From contig JAJHTX010000006.1 of the NCBI GenBank assembly GCA_032164295.1, positions 1,302,001 through 1,366,000 on the forward strand: a DNA stretch of 64,000 nucleotides. The letters are read 5' to 3'. The notes under the pieces are model-generated. The model searched no databases and was not told the DNA's origin. It saw nothing but the letters and a program-made list of their open reading frames with translations. This DNA is from Inonotus obliquus. Its lineage: Eukaryota > Basidiomycota > Agaricomycetes > Hymenochaetales > Hymenochaetaceae. The translations under genes were made by a program, and so were the position numbers. Position 1 is the first letter of the stretch. Every line of letters begins with the position of its first letter. Positions 24,040-35,685 of this stretch are shown here, in pieces.

Positions 24040-27000
24040 ATGGACGACCAAGACAAGCCGCCCATTAAGCGGAAGGTCAGTGTTTAACCGGTCTGTCTTG
24101 AAGATCTTCCTCAGTATCATCCTGACGCTTTTCCGTCCATGGCAGCGGGTGACCAAAGCATGCCTCGTATGTGCAAAATCACGGCGAAAAGTTCGTTCTC
24201 CCTTTCTTTAACAGTCCACTGCCATGGCTTATCATCATTTTTAGTGTGATGGTTCTCAGGTAAGCCATCCCTTTTTTAAAAATCTATCCGCCAGGAGGCT
24301 GAACAACGTCACCATCCAGCCCGTTTGCGGTACTTGCCTTGCGCAAAGTTTACCCTGCGCCTATAGTGATGGTCTGTTCCCCCATCTCATAGTCCTACGC
24401 TCATGCCTGCTCATCGCGAACACGTCCCCGCTCTCATAGTCCCCTCTAGAAGAGGTCCTCCGAAGGGTTATCGGCGCGGCAGTGCTGACCCCGCGTCCCT
24501 TGGTCCCAAGATACTGAAGATTCGCGAGCACGTTCAAGCTCTCCAGCTGGCTTACGGTGAACGCCTTGTCCTCAGCGAGCTCCATAGGGCCATCTTCGGC
24601 GATGGCCCATGTGATGCTGGGACGGAGCTAGAAGGAATAAAGGAGATCCAAAAGGAAGTCAGCTCAATGCGCTCAACAGCCTCGACGTCAAGAGGTACCG
24701 CTGGTTCAAGCGCTTCGGACACCAGCGGAAATATAACAATGAAGGGTCGGGGCGAGTGGAGTCAAGACGAGCACGAAGGTGGTAGTCAATCTTCAGCTCC
24801 CACTTCAGATTCACTAAATCAATGATGCCCATTTTCAGGCCCATCTGACATGGACGAGGGCTCGTCTTCAGGCATGGCCTTCCTGTTCGTTACCTCGTCT
24901 CATAACCTCACCGTGCCGCTCGATCACTCATCATATTTACAGTGCCACCTCTATGCGCTACATGCACACTGGTGGCGGGCCGCTCACTCCCGTCTCTGAT
25001 AATGAGCGCATCACAATGGAGAAATACAGTCCGTGGGCGTTGCGGGATCACGTCGAACGTCACCCGCTTGTTCGCCGCAAATCAAATGCAGAGACGTATA
25101 TCCCTCACCCATCGCCGGAGGACATCGAGATCCTCTTGAAGACTTATTGGGCATCCATTCATCCGGTAATCAAATCTGATCTATACTTAGCGGATAGGAG
25201 TTTCACTGATACATTAATGCAGCACTGGCCAATCCTGTATAAGCCCGCGTTCGATGCGGTTTCTATTTTCCGTATATACGATGAGGTACCACTTGCTCTC
25301 TTATATGCAATGTATGCGTTAGCCGCTCGCCTTTCACCCACGCCAGCACTTGGTGGTCAAGTTGCGGAAACCTTCCGCCGTGTTGCCGAAGATGAATTAC
25401 AGAGTGAGGGTGCCTTCCGTTCAGATAGTCAGTCATTGTTCTTTTCAAATCGGCATTGGAACTAACCGGAGTTTAGTCAACACATGCACCGCGCTATTCC
25501 TCTTAAGTCTGTATTACCACGGGGAGGGGAACCAAAGACAAGCATGGGTACATTCAGGTTAATACACAACATCAACCTTGTTGCAATTTCAGCATTGGCT
25601 CACTGTTTTTAGGTGTCGCGGCAATGATGGCTCTTGATCTTGGCCTTCACAAGTCGGCGAATGGTTTGCCCCTAGTGGAACACGAACGCCGCGTTCGTGT
25701 GTTCTGGAATATATTCGTCTATGAAAAGTGAGCTTCGTCCGTGACCGGAGTGTCATCGCTGAACTGTACTTCAATAGAGTTCTTGCATGCGAAATGGGAC
25801 GGCCCGTACTTGTTCGCATGGTCCATTGCGACCCCGTGCGACTCTCCGAAGAACAGTCGGATGAATACGAAACTGTGGTTCATCCTGGAGCCTCTCGTTT
25901 TGGTCATACTGTCAGATTATATGTAAGTTATAGACAACATCCTTTCCCTTTTCGTTCATAACTAATACCTTTTTTGTTGAAAGACGATATCAATTTTCAA
26001 TGCCGCAGTTGATCTCTTCCGGATATTCGAGCGTGTCCTGAGCGAGATGCATTCCGTGGTGTCACCGTTAAGCCGTACGAACCGCGAGCGTATCGTTACG
26101 GAGCTTGACAGAGAACTTGAAGATTGGCAGCAAGCGCTTGGGACACGGTGCAAGTATCCATCCTCGGATGATCGCACACCCACAAGACCCTTGTATACCT
26201 GCCACGGAGTAAGTTGGTGCGTCGACTCTAGAGGCAATTTGCTAACGGACGGCATTTCTAGTGGTACCATGTAGCAATGATCCTTCTTCACCGACCTCTG
26301 ATCAGCCGACCTCGCGCTGGGCACGGCTATATCAGCAACACGCATCACAGAAAAGCAACGGAGCACGCGAACCGATTAGTTGACCTCCTGGTTCTATTCG
26401 CTGCTGGTCAAGAAATCGATAAGGTGGGAGCTATGCCTTCCTATTCGCTCCGGCCATATGTCCGTTAGTTCCCTATTTCAGTACTGACTCTCCGTACTCC
26501 CGGCGTTTATCCTAAGCTTCCGCCAAACGATGCGTATATGATCTTCACGGCTGCAACTCTTCACGTGTTCAACCTAACACTCAATGACAAGGCACTGCGG
26601 GAAGCCGCTCGTCCCCGTCTAGAGAAATGTATCGAATGGCTTCGAGTAAGTAGCACATCCGCTGTTTCCCATTTGGCTATTCCCTCATGATGGATCAGGG
26701 TCTCGCAGAAACCTGGTCTGCTGCGTCTCAGTATAGGTTGCTACTTGACGCCTGTGAGTCTACTATCCATTTAGACGTCATTCCTTATTGACGATCACAT
26801 CAGTCGCACAGGTGGCCTCGAACACGCTTAATCACAGTCAAAACATGTCACCCACGTCATCAACGCCCACTCAATCTCATACAACTACCGTTGCTCAACA
26901 ATCTGCTCATGGTCCAGCATACCCTCCGCAATCCGGTCCTGGTGTTCCATACACTATGCCCCAGAACGCCGACGGGAATATGTCTCAGCCACAGCCACAG

Positions 27001-27300
27001 CCACAGCAGCAGCATCAGCATCAGGTCTCTCAGATGCAGCAACAGCAAGGCCAAACCCCGATCTACACAAACGACTCCGAGCAGAAGTACAGTACACCCG
27101 AACTATTCTCACTCGAGAATTACTACTGGAATGACTTTCAAACGGGTGGGGCGCAACCCTCAAACCAGGTGGCTCCATACTATGCTCATTCACAAGGCGG
27201 TGGGGAGATGCCATCGCATTCGCAGCATCCTGCTGGCCCTGTGAGCGGGGTCTATTACGATGTTATTCGTTTGCTGCAAGAGGAGGGGAGGTCTTCCTAG
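24040..27300 (+). CDS. Zn(II)2Cys6 fungal transcription factor
   Basis: About a dozen exons. The first four splice to 'KRVTKACLVCAKSRRKCDG' plus 'SQPVCGTCLAQSLPCAYSD', a zinc cluster with spacing C-x2-C-x6-C-x6-C-x2-C-x6-C, followed by 'VPSRRGPPKGY', a linker often seen after the cluster. The middle homology (fungal_trans) domain is clear: 'LLKTYWASIHPVIKSDLY', 'VPLALLYAMYALAARLSPTP', 'GVAAMMALDLGLHKSANGLP', 'ERRVRVFWNIFVYEKVLACE', 'MGRPV'. The C-terminus is Gln/Pro-rich with short Gln-Pro and Gln-His runs, as in an activation domain. It is a nuclear regulator; targets are unknown. Introns of about 50 bp interrupt nearly every domain block. One exon edge near 24823-24950 is uncertain. Confidence 0.88.
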
Positions 27301-27901
27301 CTCAACCTAAGGAACAGGAATTGATATTAATGCACGCCTTGTATGCACTTACGTCTCCGCTTGATTTTGGTGTTAATTGTTACGCGCTCTCTGGATTGCT
27401 TTTCTTGGTCAGTACATAGGACTCTAGTTAGATCGAATTGCTTTGTATTGCAATGTCCTGTTGGTCAGTTTACTATAATGTGCAAACGTGCTTCGTCATC
27501 CGCAGAAGTCAGATCTTTTGAATTTGCAAGGTTCGGAGTTGCAAGGACGCCTTTGAGGGTTTCGGTACAACTTTTTCAGTCCGGAGTGAGAAGTGCAAGT
27601 GAGATTGAAATAACCAAAGAAGTACGTTTGATGTACATTTCAGTCGGGAATGGAAGGGTAGGGTAATATGGCTAGAACTGGCAATCATGCCTGTAGACGT
27701 GAACGAGCCAACATCACTTATAACAGGCTAGATAATACGTGTAGTGGAGAGCATGCACGTCTCCTACGCCTGTCCATAGCACTACTAGTCTCGAGTAGTA
27801 TAGTAAGCTAAGAGGAGGGGAGATTTTGACCATTGCGATTCGTTAAGTTAAAATCCATATGCAACCGAAAGCATAAACATGGACATGCAAATCTAATACG
27901 C
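27301..27901. other. Convergent 3' intergenic stretch
   Basis: Lies between the stop codons of the transcription factor and SEY1. AT-rich, with a motif-free frame at 27343-27666. Nothing else is seen. Confidence 0.5.
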
Positions 27902-30781
27902 TCATAGAGGCTCTGCCCTTCGACGTCGCAACTCTATTGAGTCGTCATCGTCATCCTCGTATGAAAAATTCTTGTGTCCGTTCTGAATGGGCTCCGTAAG
28001 GACGGGAGTCGAGAAATGTTCCCGTAGACGTTCCGTAGCTTGACGTTTCACCTAGAAAACGTCATAATTGGTACACTAAATCACCATTAATAAACGTAAG
28101 AAGCTTCCCTACCTCGTTTCCTATCGTCGTTGTAACCTGTATCAGCGGTCCTACCAACCCAAGCTTGATGATCATCCATCTAGAAAAAGGGCGGTGAGAC
28201 AAGGAAATATAAATATCCCAAGTGCTGAGAACATACGCAGTAGCCAAAGCGCACAACAAGAAAGCGAAATACATGGGGTTGAATAACACAGCCATGGCCT
28301 CGTTCCAGCCGAGGACAACAAGAACTCCGTACATCCAAGTGGGAATCTGAGCAATACTGGAAACTGTAGAGCGCTTTGCTTCAACATAATAAGCGTCCGC
28401 ATCTTTCCGGAACCGTGATGAAATATCCAAGATCTTCGCCTCAGACAGGATGATTAGCGAAGCGTCGAAGTCAAATGGCTCCTGTTGTTGCTGGGAGTCA
28501 TCTTGCGGTGTGTTTGCAACGTCATCCGGCAGCTCGTACGCCAGCGAAGAATCCAGTGGTTTAATCTTGGCATACAAAGGAATAAGCTCGACAGTTTGGT
28601 CCCGAGCCTTCTTGAATGCTCCATCGATGTCATCGTCGGGCCTCCAGACTCGAGGGACACCGTGCTCGTCGTATCTGAAGCGCTCCTCGAAATGTGTACG
28701 TAATTTGCTCAGAACGACGGGTTCAGCTGTCTGCTCGTCAATCTTCGCACGAAGTGCTAACCATGCGCGCTTGCGCAAGATTGCCAATGATTTTGCATTC
28801 TCTTCTTCCGTACTATCAAAACCTAGAGTTCTGATGTTAGCCCAACTTGCAAAATATAGACGGCAACACGACAAGTACTTCGAGCTTTACTCAGATATGT
28901 GGATTCAGCTTTCTCAAGAGTCTGCCTGAAGGCAGTGAGCACTTTATCCCACATGTCTGGGGTCACAGTGCTTAGATGCAACTCGACAGGATCGGAAATC
29001 TGCTTCTTGAACGTGCGCTGGTGAAATAGTCGGGAGGTTAGGTATCGTAGTACATCTAGATCGTAAGTCATACCTCGATAGCATTCAGCATCTTTTTCGT
29101 CTCATCGGCTCGACACTGATTAGCAATGGACGTCATTTCCTCCCGCAATAGCTCGAGCTCATCTTCCCAGACCCAGTCTGTGTCTTCTAGTTTTGCCTCC
29201 TTCGCTCCGACGATGAAACGTTTCTCGCACGTTTCTCGTGCCCGTGAGCGGACATCTGCGAAGTTGTAACCCTCCGTGCGCATTCCTTCTTGCATCTCTT
29301 TCTTGAAAGAAAGTAGAACAGACTTGTGAAGATTTTTCAGCTGTCCGAGGAAGAAAGGCGAAAGAACGGAGTCGATGACATTAAGAAGATCCGACCGCTT
29401 CCGCTGATAAACTCCTTGGTGGTATCTCGATGCATTTTTGTCGTAGCGTGCTGTGAGAAGCGTCAAGAAATTTATTCATCTTGAAAGAATGGGTAACCTT
29501 ACAGAGTGCTGCCGACTTCCATTTCCGCATCATGCCACCCAGTCCTTCTACCACACGACCCGCTTCAATCGGTCGGCGTTGCGATTTCGCTTGTTCGTTG
29601 AATTCGGAGAGGGCGACGCCTGCAATTTCATCACAACGGAATTGAGCCAAGAGCTCTTGTTGCGTTGGCAAGTCCAGGTCTTTGTTCGACTGAACTTGTT
29701 CCTGCGGTACATTAAGCCACTGATGCGTGATTGTCAACATAAAAAGACACAAACCCAAATGCCTTCCATATACAAAGCTACTCCGTCCGCAGGTATCCTC
29801 TTGTGGTAGGCCGGTTTGAATACATAGTCATCAGCGTTCTTGTCAACAAATCTCCGTCTAAGCGTCTGTACGTCACTTTCGAACTTTTCCGCGGCAAGGA
29901 CCTTGTGAGGTAGCGCGGTGAAACTTAGATCAAAGTAGTCCGAGAGTTTACGTTCTTGAAGTTCGGCAGGTTTAGATAGACTTTCCCAAATACGTTGGAG
30001 GTCCAATTCGAGTGTCGAAGAAAGATTGGCGAGTGGTGTCGTACCAATGTGGTCACGAATCACAAATAGAAGTAGAGTTCGTTGATTCGTGCTCTCGTTG
30101 GACTTTCCGAAAAGACTCAGGTTGACTTCGAAGACCGTTTTGAGTAGTCCCATGTTTGCTCCTTGATACAAGCCAACTTGGTGCTCCCAGAGGTTTATGA
30201 TCAGCACCTCTGAAGACGCGAGAGAGAATAAGGCAGATTTGCGTTCAAAGTCCTGATCCTCTCCGCGTTCTCTGCCATCTGTACCTTCGACGTCCATGAC
30301 CATAACGTTCATTCCCTTCCCCCGGCACATCCATATCCCTGCCGACACGTAACTTGAATTATTGAAGTGTATCAGAGACCAAACGGCGCACCTTTCGTCG
30401 TTTGTTGCCGCTTCGTTTCATCCATTACATCGAAATTAGTTCCAAACAGACGGTTTAATAACGTGCCTGTATCCAAAGTACCGTTTAGCTCAAGCTCCTC
30501 AGCGAATTGGACATCCACGTACTTTTTCCAGTCGACTGAGAACCAAAGACAGAGACAATGTTGTAGTCAAAGCCTGTATCCATCAGACTCCAGCGATCCA
30601 TTTGCTCCGCTAGGTCTTTCCTACGTTGAGTATTAGTTTCGCGAAGGGGAAGGATTGAATGTGTAGCCACTGACGTGAAAGTCTTCTCCTCGTCAACAAT
30701 TTGAAGCCTATCTGCGCTGTCCGCGACTTTGCTCGCGGTACCATTGAGCGACGCCTTTGATCCCTTTTCATGAACAGACAT
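27902..30781 (-). CDS. SEY1: Sey1/RHD3-family dynamin-like GTPase
   Basis: Read from ATG at 30781. The GTPase domain has '[11 protein letters not shown]' (P-loop, formed by splicing GGAAAAA to GCACGTT), 'RQQTTKGIWM' (switch), '[20 protein letters not shown]' (G3) and '[10 protein letters not shown]' (G4-like RD). A long helical middle domain follows ('[19 protein letters not shown]', 'REMT'-type helices). Near the end are two closely spaced hydrophobic segments ('[19 protein letters not shown]', '[11 protein letters not shown]') and then an amphipathic tail ('[12 protein letters not shown]'). This is the layout of Sey1, which drives homotypic fusion of ER tubules in yeast and corresponds to atlastin and plant RHD3. 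Length, about 800 residues, is normal for the family. The end is a short acidic/basic tail ([16 protein letters not shown]). Confidence 0.95.
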
Positions 30782-31677
30782 GGTGAGAGCAGGTGTAAAG
30801 CACGGGTATAATGACAATGAAAGTGCGGTTGCTGTCAGGTTTCCGTATGTTAATGGACGTCCTGTAATGGAAATAACTGTCCACGGATCGGCACGTGAGG
30901 ATCGGCACGAAGCAGGACCGCCACCGCCCCATGAATCATGATCACTCAGATATCTGTTTGATGACTATTCTTCATTGGTTTCCCAAGGCTTGTGAATCTC
31001 GTAAGACAGACGCTGCCAGGCTGACAGCTTTGAGGAGCACAGAATAGTTCGCCACTTTCCGCCTTCTGTTTCTTTCTCGTGAAGCATTTTGTTTTCATGA
31101 AGGTTTGCGGTGAGGTCTGTACTACTCTTGTGCCGCAACGGTACGATGATCATGATGGACCAAACAACACCGGCACTGGCTGTCCTTGATGTGCTGAATG
31201 CGCTTTTGTAATCCATCTGGGTGTACGCTCTCTAATATCTTGCATCTTTGATGCTCTGATTCTGCAAGTGCTCAGGACATGGGTGAAGTCTTACTATAAA
31301 TGACATAGAAATATGGTTTGTTCTATTTTAGACTGTTAATCCTACATAGAATCAGACTGATAACTGATACCATCCATTTCTTCGGGATAGATGTGGGATC
31401 GCCTTGGATAAATAGCTCTCAATGGCGTCCTCTCTGTTCAGCTTCGGGCTTGGAACAGTATCTAGACGCCCTTGACTGATCTCATCATCCTTACCTTACT
31501 GATCCATGCGCAGGAGCCACCTAAGCAGGACCTTTTCTCTCATGCTGACGGTCCTCGTCAGTTGTGTGAGCACAGGAAGACTAATTATAATTACCGAGTT
31601 CTCGCTCTTATACGCCCGTTCAAGGCCCTCTCCATCGGATGCTCTCAGGCCCCGCACTCTCGACCGTTGCACACAGT
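30782..31677. other. Divergent intergenic stretch
   Basis: Promoter-side region of both SEY1 and the membrane cupredoxin gene. A minus-strand frame at 30965-31216 (83 codons, starting MDYKSAFSTSRTASAG) has no motif and is not called. Nothing else stands out. Confidence 0.45.
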
Positions 31678-33269
31678 ATGCAAGTTCTGGCAAGCCTTCT
31701 CTTGCTGATATTTAACGCGAGTCGCGCCATTGGCCAAACCACTCATAATGTACGTTTATTTGATGACAGGAAATCAGGCAGTCGCTTACGCAAGTTTGTC
31801 CAGGTCACGGTCGGGTTTAAAGGGAGTTTTTACGATCCTCCCACAATAACCGCTTTGGAAGGGGATACCGTCACTTTCATCTTCGCGGGACAGTACGTTA
31901 TACTGTTTCATTGGAATAATACTCTTGGCTGACTACAAACGTACTGAAGATTGCATGGAGTAACTCAATCCTCCTTCTCGGAACCCTGCTCGCCACTTCC
32001 CGGAGGTTTCAGTAGCGGACTTGTGGGATTAAATGGATCAACGGATATATCGCCTCCAACATGGAATCTCATTGTCTCAAACATTTCTGAACGTAAGTTC
32101 TTTCTGTTATTCGTAGGCAAGTCCGGTCACCCACTTCTTTCTCAGCAATATGGTTCTTCTGTCAATCAACGAAGCCCTTATCCCACTGCGCCGCTGGCAT
32201 GGTCGGGTGGGTCAATGTCAAATGAAAAAAAAATTATATCCGTTAATTCATTACTTAGAGCGATAAACGCATCTCCAGACCAATACGAGCAATTTGCATC
32301 AGCCGCGAAGGTCGTCACTGGGACACCCAAAGTATTATTGTCTCATTCAATGTGATGCTTCGTCGCCTAACGTTATATCACGATTCTTAGCCCACATTAT
32401 CGGTAGCCTTGACTGGCATGGGCGCGTTCGCTACAGTTAGCCCGACCACAGTCCTGCAACCAGACTCGACTGCTTCCGGCACTGATGGCTCGGACTCGGA
32501 GTCCGATAAGAGCATCCCGGTCGGTGCGATAGCTGGAGGTGTAGTTGGTGGAGTCGTGGTGGTGGCGATTATAATCCTCCTTCTCTTCCTACTTTATCGC
32601 CAGAGGAACAATAAAACGATTATAGAAGGCCGTAATCTTGCTGGAGAGAAGGAACGAACACCGTCTACTCCACTCTTCAAGAACGGCGTATCTCAATCTA
32701 TCACTCGCTCGGGTTTGGTTGATTCAGAGGCGAGTAGGGTCAACGGTCGAATGCGACATCAAGCAAGCTCTAGTGCTCTGTCCTCCGATTTGGAGAGCAC
32801 AACTAGAGAAGTTCCATCAGTCATTGACATCTCTAATAACAACAATATCCAAGCTCAGAACAGCCCTATTCCTAATAGCCAGCATGGCTATGACACTGTC
32901 ACAATGGCAGACGCATTCAACTTATCTCCTGCGCGACATCCATACTCACAACCACAAGCACAATCACAGGCTCACTACAACCAGCAGCCACTACCACCAC
33001 CCATTCCTCTAGTCACTATGCCTCCAGATCAATTCGGAGCCAGCATTCATGAAATCGCAAAGGAGGTTGCTGCACTCTTTCGGTCAGGCAACGCACTCCC
33101 TCCTGGCCTGTCTGGTCCCAGTCCTCCTCCAGTAGCACTGCCAGTAGTTGATTCAAGGTTTGCCCAGAGTCGTGTACCGCGTCAACTACCGAACCCAACG
33201 CACTATTTACGACCCGCTCCTGTATTGGAAGAGCCTGGATCACCTGCGTTGCCGCGTTACGAACGCTGA
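31678..33269 (+). CDS. Membrane-anchored cupredoxin-like protein
   Basis: About six exons. A signal peptide (QVLASLLLLIFNASRAIGQ) leads into a cupredoxin-type domain like that of the small secreted protein at 14637: 'HNVTVGFKGSFYDPPTITAL', 'EGDTVTFIF', 'LHGVTQSSFSEPCSPLPGGF', 'PIWFFCQSTKPLSHCAAGM', 'VGAINAS'. His in 'LHGV', Cys in 'WFFC', His in 'LSHC' and Met in 'AAGM' fill type I copper ligand positions. Unlike the GPI forms, it continues through a Thr/Ser linker to a Gly/Val-rich TM helix ('AIAGGVVGGVVVVAIIILL') and a long Pro/Gln/Ser-rich cytoplasmic tail (about 230 residues). Single-pass plasma-membrane location follows from this; a role as surface sensor or cell-wall tether is inference. 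One intron choice (donor GTGGGT near 32206) was set by restoring 'VGAINAS'. Confidence 0.82.
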
Positions 33270-33912
33270 TGGACTTTCTTCTGTTTGTTTCATGCTGCTG
33301 TTATATACACCACACTCCCTTTGTCCAACGTTCATTGTGGCACCTGCATTATTTACTTTCTCAAGTTACATACATCTTATCTACCAGTAGGTATTTATTG
33401 AACCCATGCCAATCGCTCAACCAGCACGCCTCTCATGCTCAGATTCACCAAAACCGTTCTTGTTTTAAAAATCTGTAAAAATCTGTGATTTAGTGCTGGC
33501 AGTCACCAAGTGGACTGGGGAAAAGTTCTAATTCCGGGTCCACTTGTGTCTGCTCAGTGCGGATTGAGGAAGTTACCAGAACTCGCGTCTATTCGACCAT
33601 CAACACCAGTCTGAAACGCACGAGACTGACGCCGATCGAGCGATTCGGGCGGCCATTAGGTACTTGTAAAGATTTGCCTAGTTAAGGTGCACGGGCATGA
33701 AAGCAGCAGAATGAGGCGAGATAGCGGGGAAGGGTTTCGGCCGTCTGCGACAGCAGTAGCCCCCGTACTCACAGCACGATGTCGTACAAATATTGTTCTG
33801 TTCAGCAATATAATAAGCACGAGATAGTTCGCAGAAAACGGGGAGGTTAAAGATGACAATATTGAAAGTTTTTAATACACAGCAGGAATCATACAGAGGT
33901 CCGATTCGTCAT
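33270..33912. other. Convergent 3' intergenic stretch
   Basis: Between the stop codons of the cupredoxin-like gene and RAD23. AAAAATCTGTAAAAATCTGT is a short direct repeat at about 33469-33488. No gene is seen. Confidence 0.5.
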
Positions 33913-34400
33913 TTAATCGTCTTCAAAACCATTCTCAAAAAGGTAATTAGCGGCCATTTCCTCATTTTTGTCACAAGCAAAATACGCTTCCAATACCTGC
34001 TGTCGAGAAAACCCTAGTGCCTCGAGCTACAATGCCGGTCAGCGCTGATCACCATACTGATGGGCTGGTACTTACTCTCTCAATTGCGGCACGCTCTTCT
34101 GGCGTCACTTGAAGGACATGCGTCCCGGGTGGTAAGGCTCCTTCACCTCCTTCGCCTTCTTCAAGACCACCTTCACCCCCGATCGCGCCGAGGAACTGTA
34201 ATAGTGCTTCGGGGTTTTGCTCAAGATACTGGCCGAGTTGCGGATTTTGTTGAGCAATCTGCTGAATCATAGGTTGGAGGATCGCAGGATTTTGCATGAC
34301 GGTGTTCCGAAACTGTTCAAGTTGAGCATCACCACCAAGACCTTGAAGACCTGCAGCTCCAGCACCAAGTCCGGCCCCAGGTAAACCTCCAACACCGTGA

Positions 34401-34435
<35 letters not shown>

Positions 34436-35472
34436 TGCGAGCTAGAGAGTGCTATAAGAATGAACTGCAACCAACGGAAGAATACTGCGGCTCACTTGAA
34501 AGAGGTTTAGAGGTTGGGCCGGTTGTGCTGGTTGTGCTGGTTGTGCTGCTGGTGCTGCTGGAGTCGCTGTAGGTTGAATTGGTGGAGGTGCTGTAGGTTG
34601 AACTGCCGGCGCAGGAGCAGGAGCAGGGGCGCTCGCTCCTTGCGTCGGAGCTGGACTTGCAGCGGATGCAGGGGCAGCGGATGATTCCGCTTCAAGGTGT
34701 GCGGGAATCCCCTTTACATTCAACAAAGTTAGAGTCTATTTATGGACAATTCGAAAAGCCAGCCTCACATTCATGAGATATTCCACAGCTCTATCGGGGT
34801 TGTTAAAGCTCGCTTTCAGAGCTCTCAGCACCTGAGACCGCTCGAATCCCATCTCCACCATGTTCTGAATGGATGCCTGGAGTGCATCACCAGTTAAAAA
34901 TGAGGTCGTGTCACCGAATGCCCGATCCTGCGTCGGTACAGGGACGGAGGACGCGGGAACAGGAGGCGGTGCTGCTGCAGCAGGTGTAGGTGCAGCAGGA
35001 GTCGTGGTAGAAGGCGCTGCGGCGGGAGCAGGAGTCGGTTCTGGAGCCTTCGGTGCCGTTGTTGCAGGGGCGGTAGCCGGTGTCGGCTTAGGCTGCTAGC
35101 GGGTAAGAAAGTCGCTTGCAACCATATCCAATAAGACTAGTACCTTTGATACCATGAGAACAATGAAATCTGTTTTCTTGATATTGTAAGACTTGATGGG
35201 CTCCCCGTCCTGGAGTATCTTGCCTATATATGCGTCAGATAACTTATGCACCAAGGTCTCAAAGGCCGCACCGGAGTAAATCAGCTTCTGCAGGTCAACC
35301 GCATGGTGTTCCGGTTGGTCTTCAGATATTTTTCGTTTAACATCCGCTACCGTAATCTCCTCATCCACATTGATCTACGGAACCAATCCGTAAGGAATCA
35401 ACCCCTTAAATAATCGGAATGATTCACCTTGAAGACCTTTCCTTGCAAAGTCTTGATGGTGAGCTCAATCAT
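33913..35472 (-). CDS. RAD23: UV excision repair protein Rad23
   Basis: Start at 35472 gives the ubiquitin-like domain '[15 protein letters not shown]', '[16 protein letters not shown]', '[20 protein letters not shown]' (the intron inside 'YSG/K' is short). Then come an Ala/Pro/Thr linker, UBA1 ('[20 protein letters not shown]', '[15 protein letters not shown]'), a second linker with a Gln run of about ten, the XPC-binding domain ('[18 protein letters not shown]', '[16 protein letters not shown]') and UBA2 ('[20 protein letters not shown]', '[17 protein letters not shown]'). All four Rad23 domains are present in order. Known role: shuttles ubiquitinated proteins to the proteasome and stabilises Rad4/XPC in nucleotide excision repair. 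It shares a 213-base intergenic region with the leucine-rich-repeat gene, so a bidirectional promoter is likely. Confidence 0.96.
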
Positions 35473-35685
35473 TTCGGCGTCGTGTTCAGTAAGGATAATG
35501 AAAGGGCAAGGGCTCGTAGCTGACGAGAGACTTCAGGGAATGTATGACTGACGCGTCCGTGGCGCATATGTGACTAAACTTCTATATTCGGTCATGTCAC
35601 GCCCCATGGCAAATGCTTCGACCTTGCTTGACACAGCTGTACCAAGGCATGCAACCTCAATAGCTCTCTCTTCCTGACGCTCGCC

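Noticed and set aside
30965..31216. 83-codon minus-strand frame upstream of SEY1
   Set aside because: No recognisable domain or presequence; lies in a divergent promoter region.
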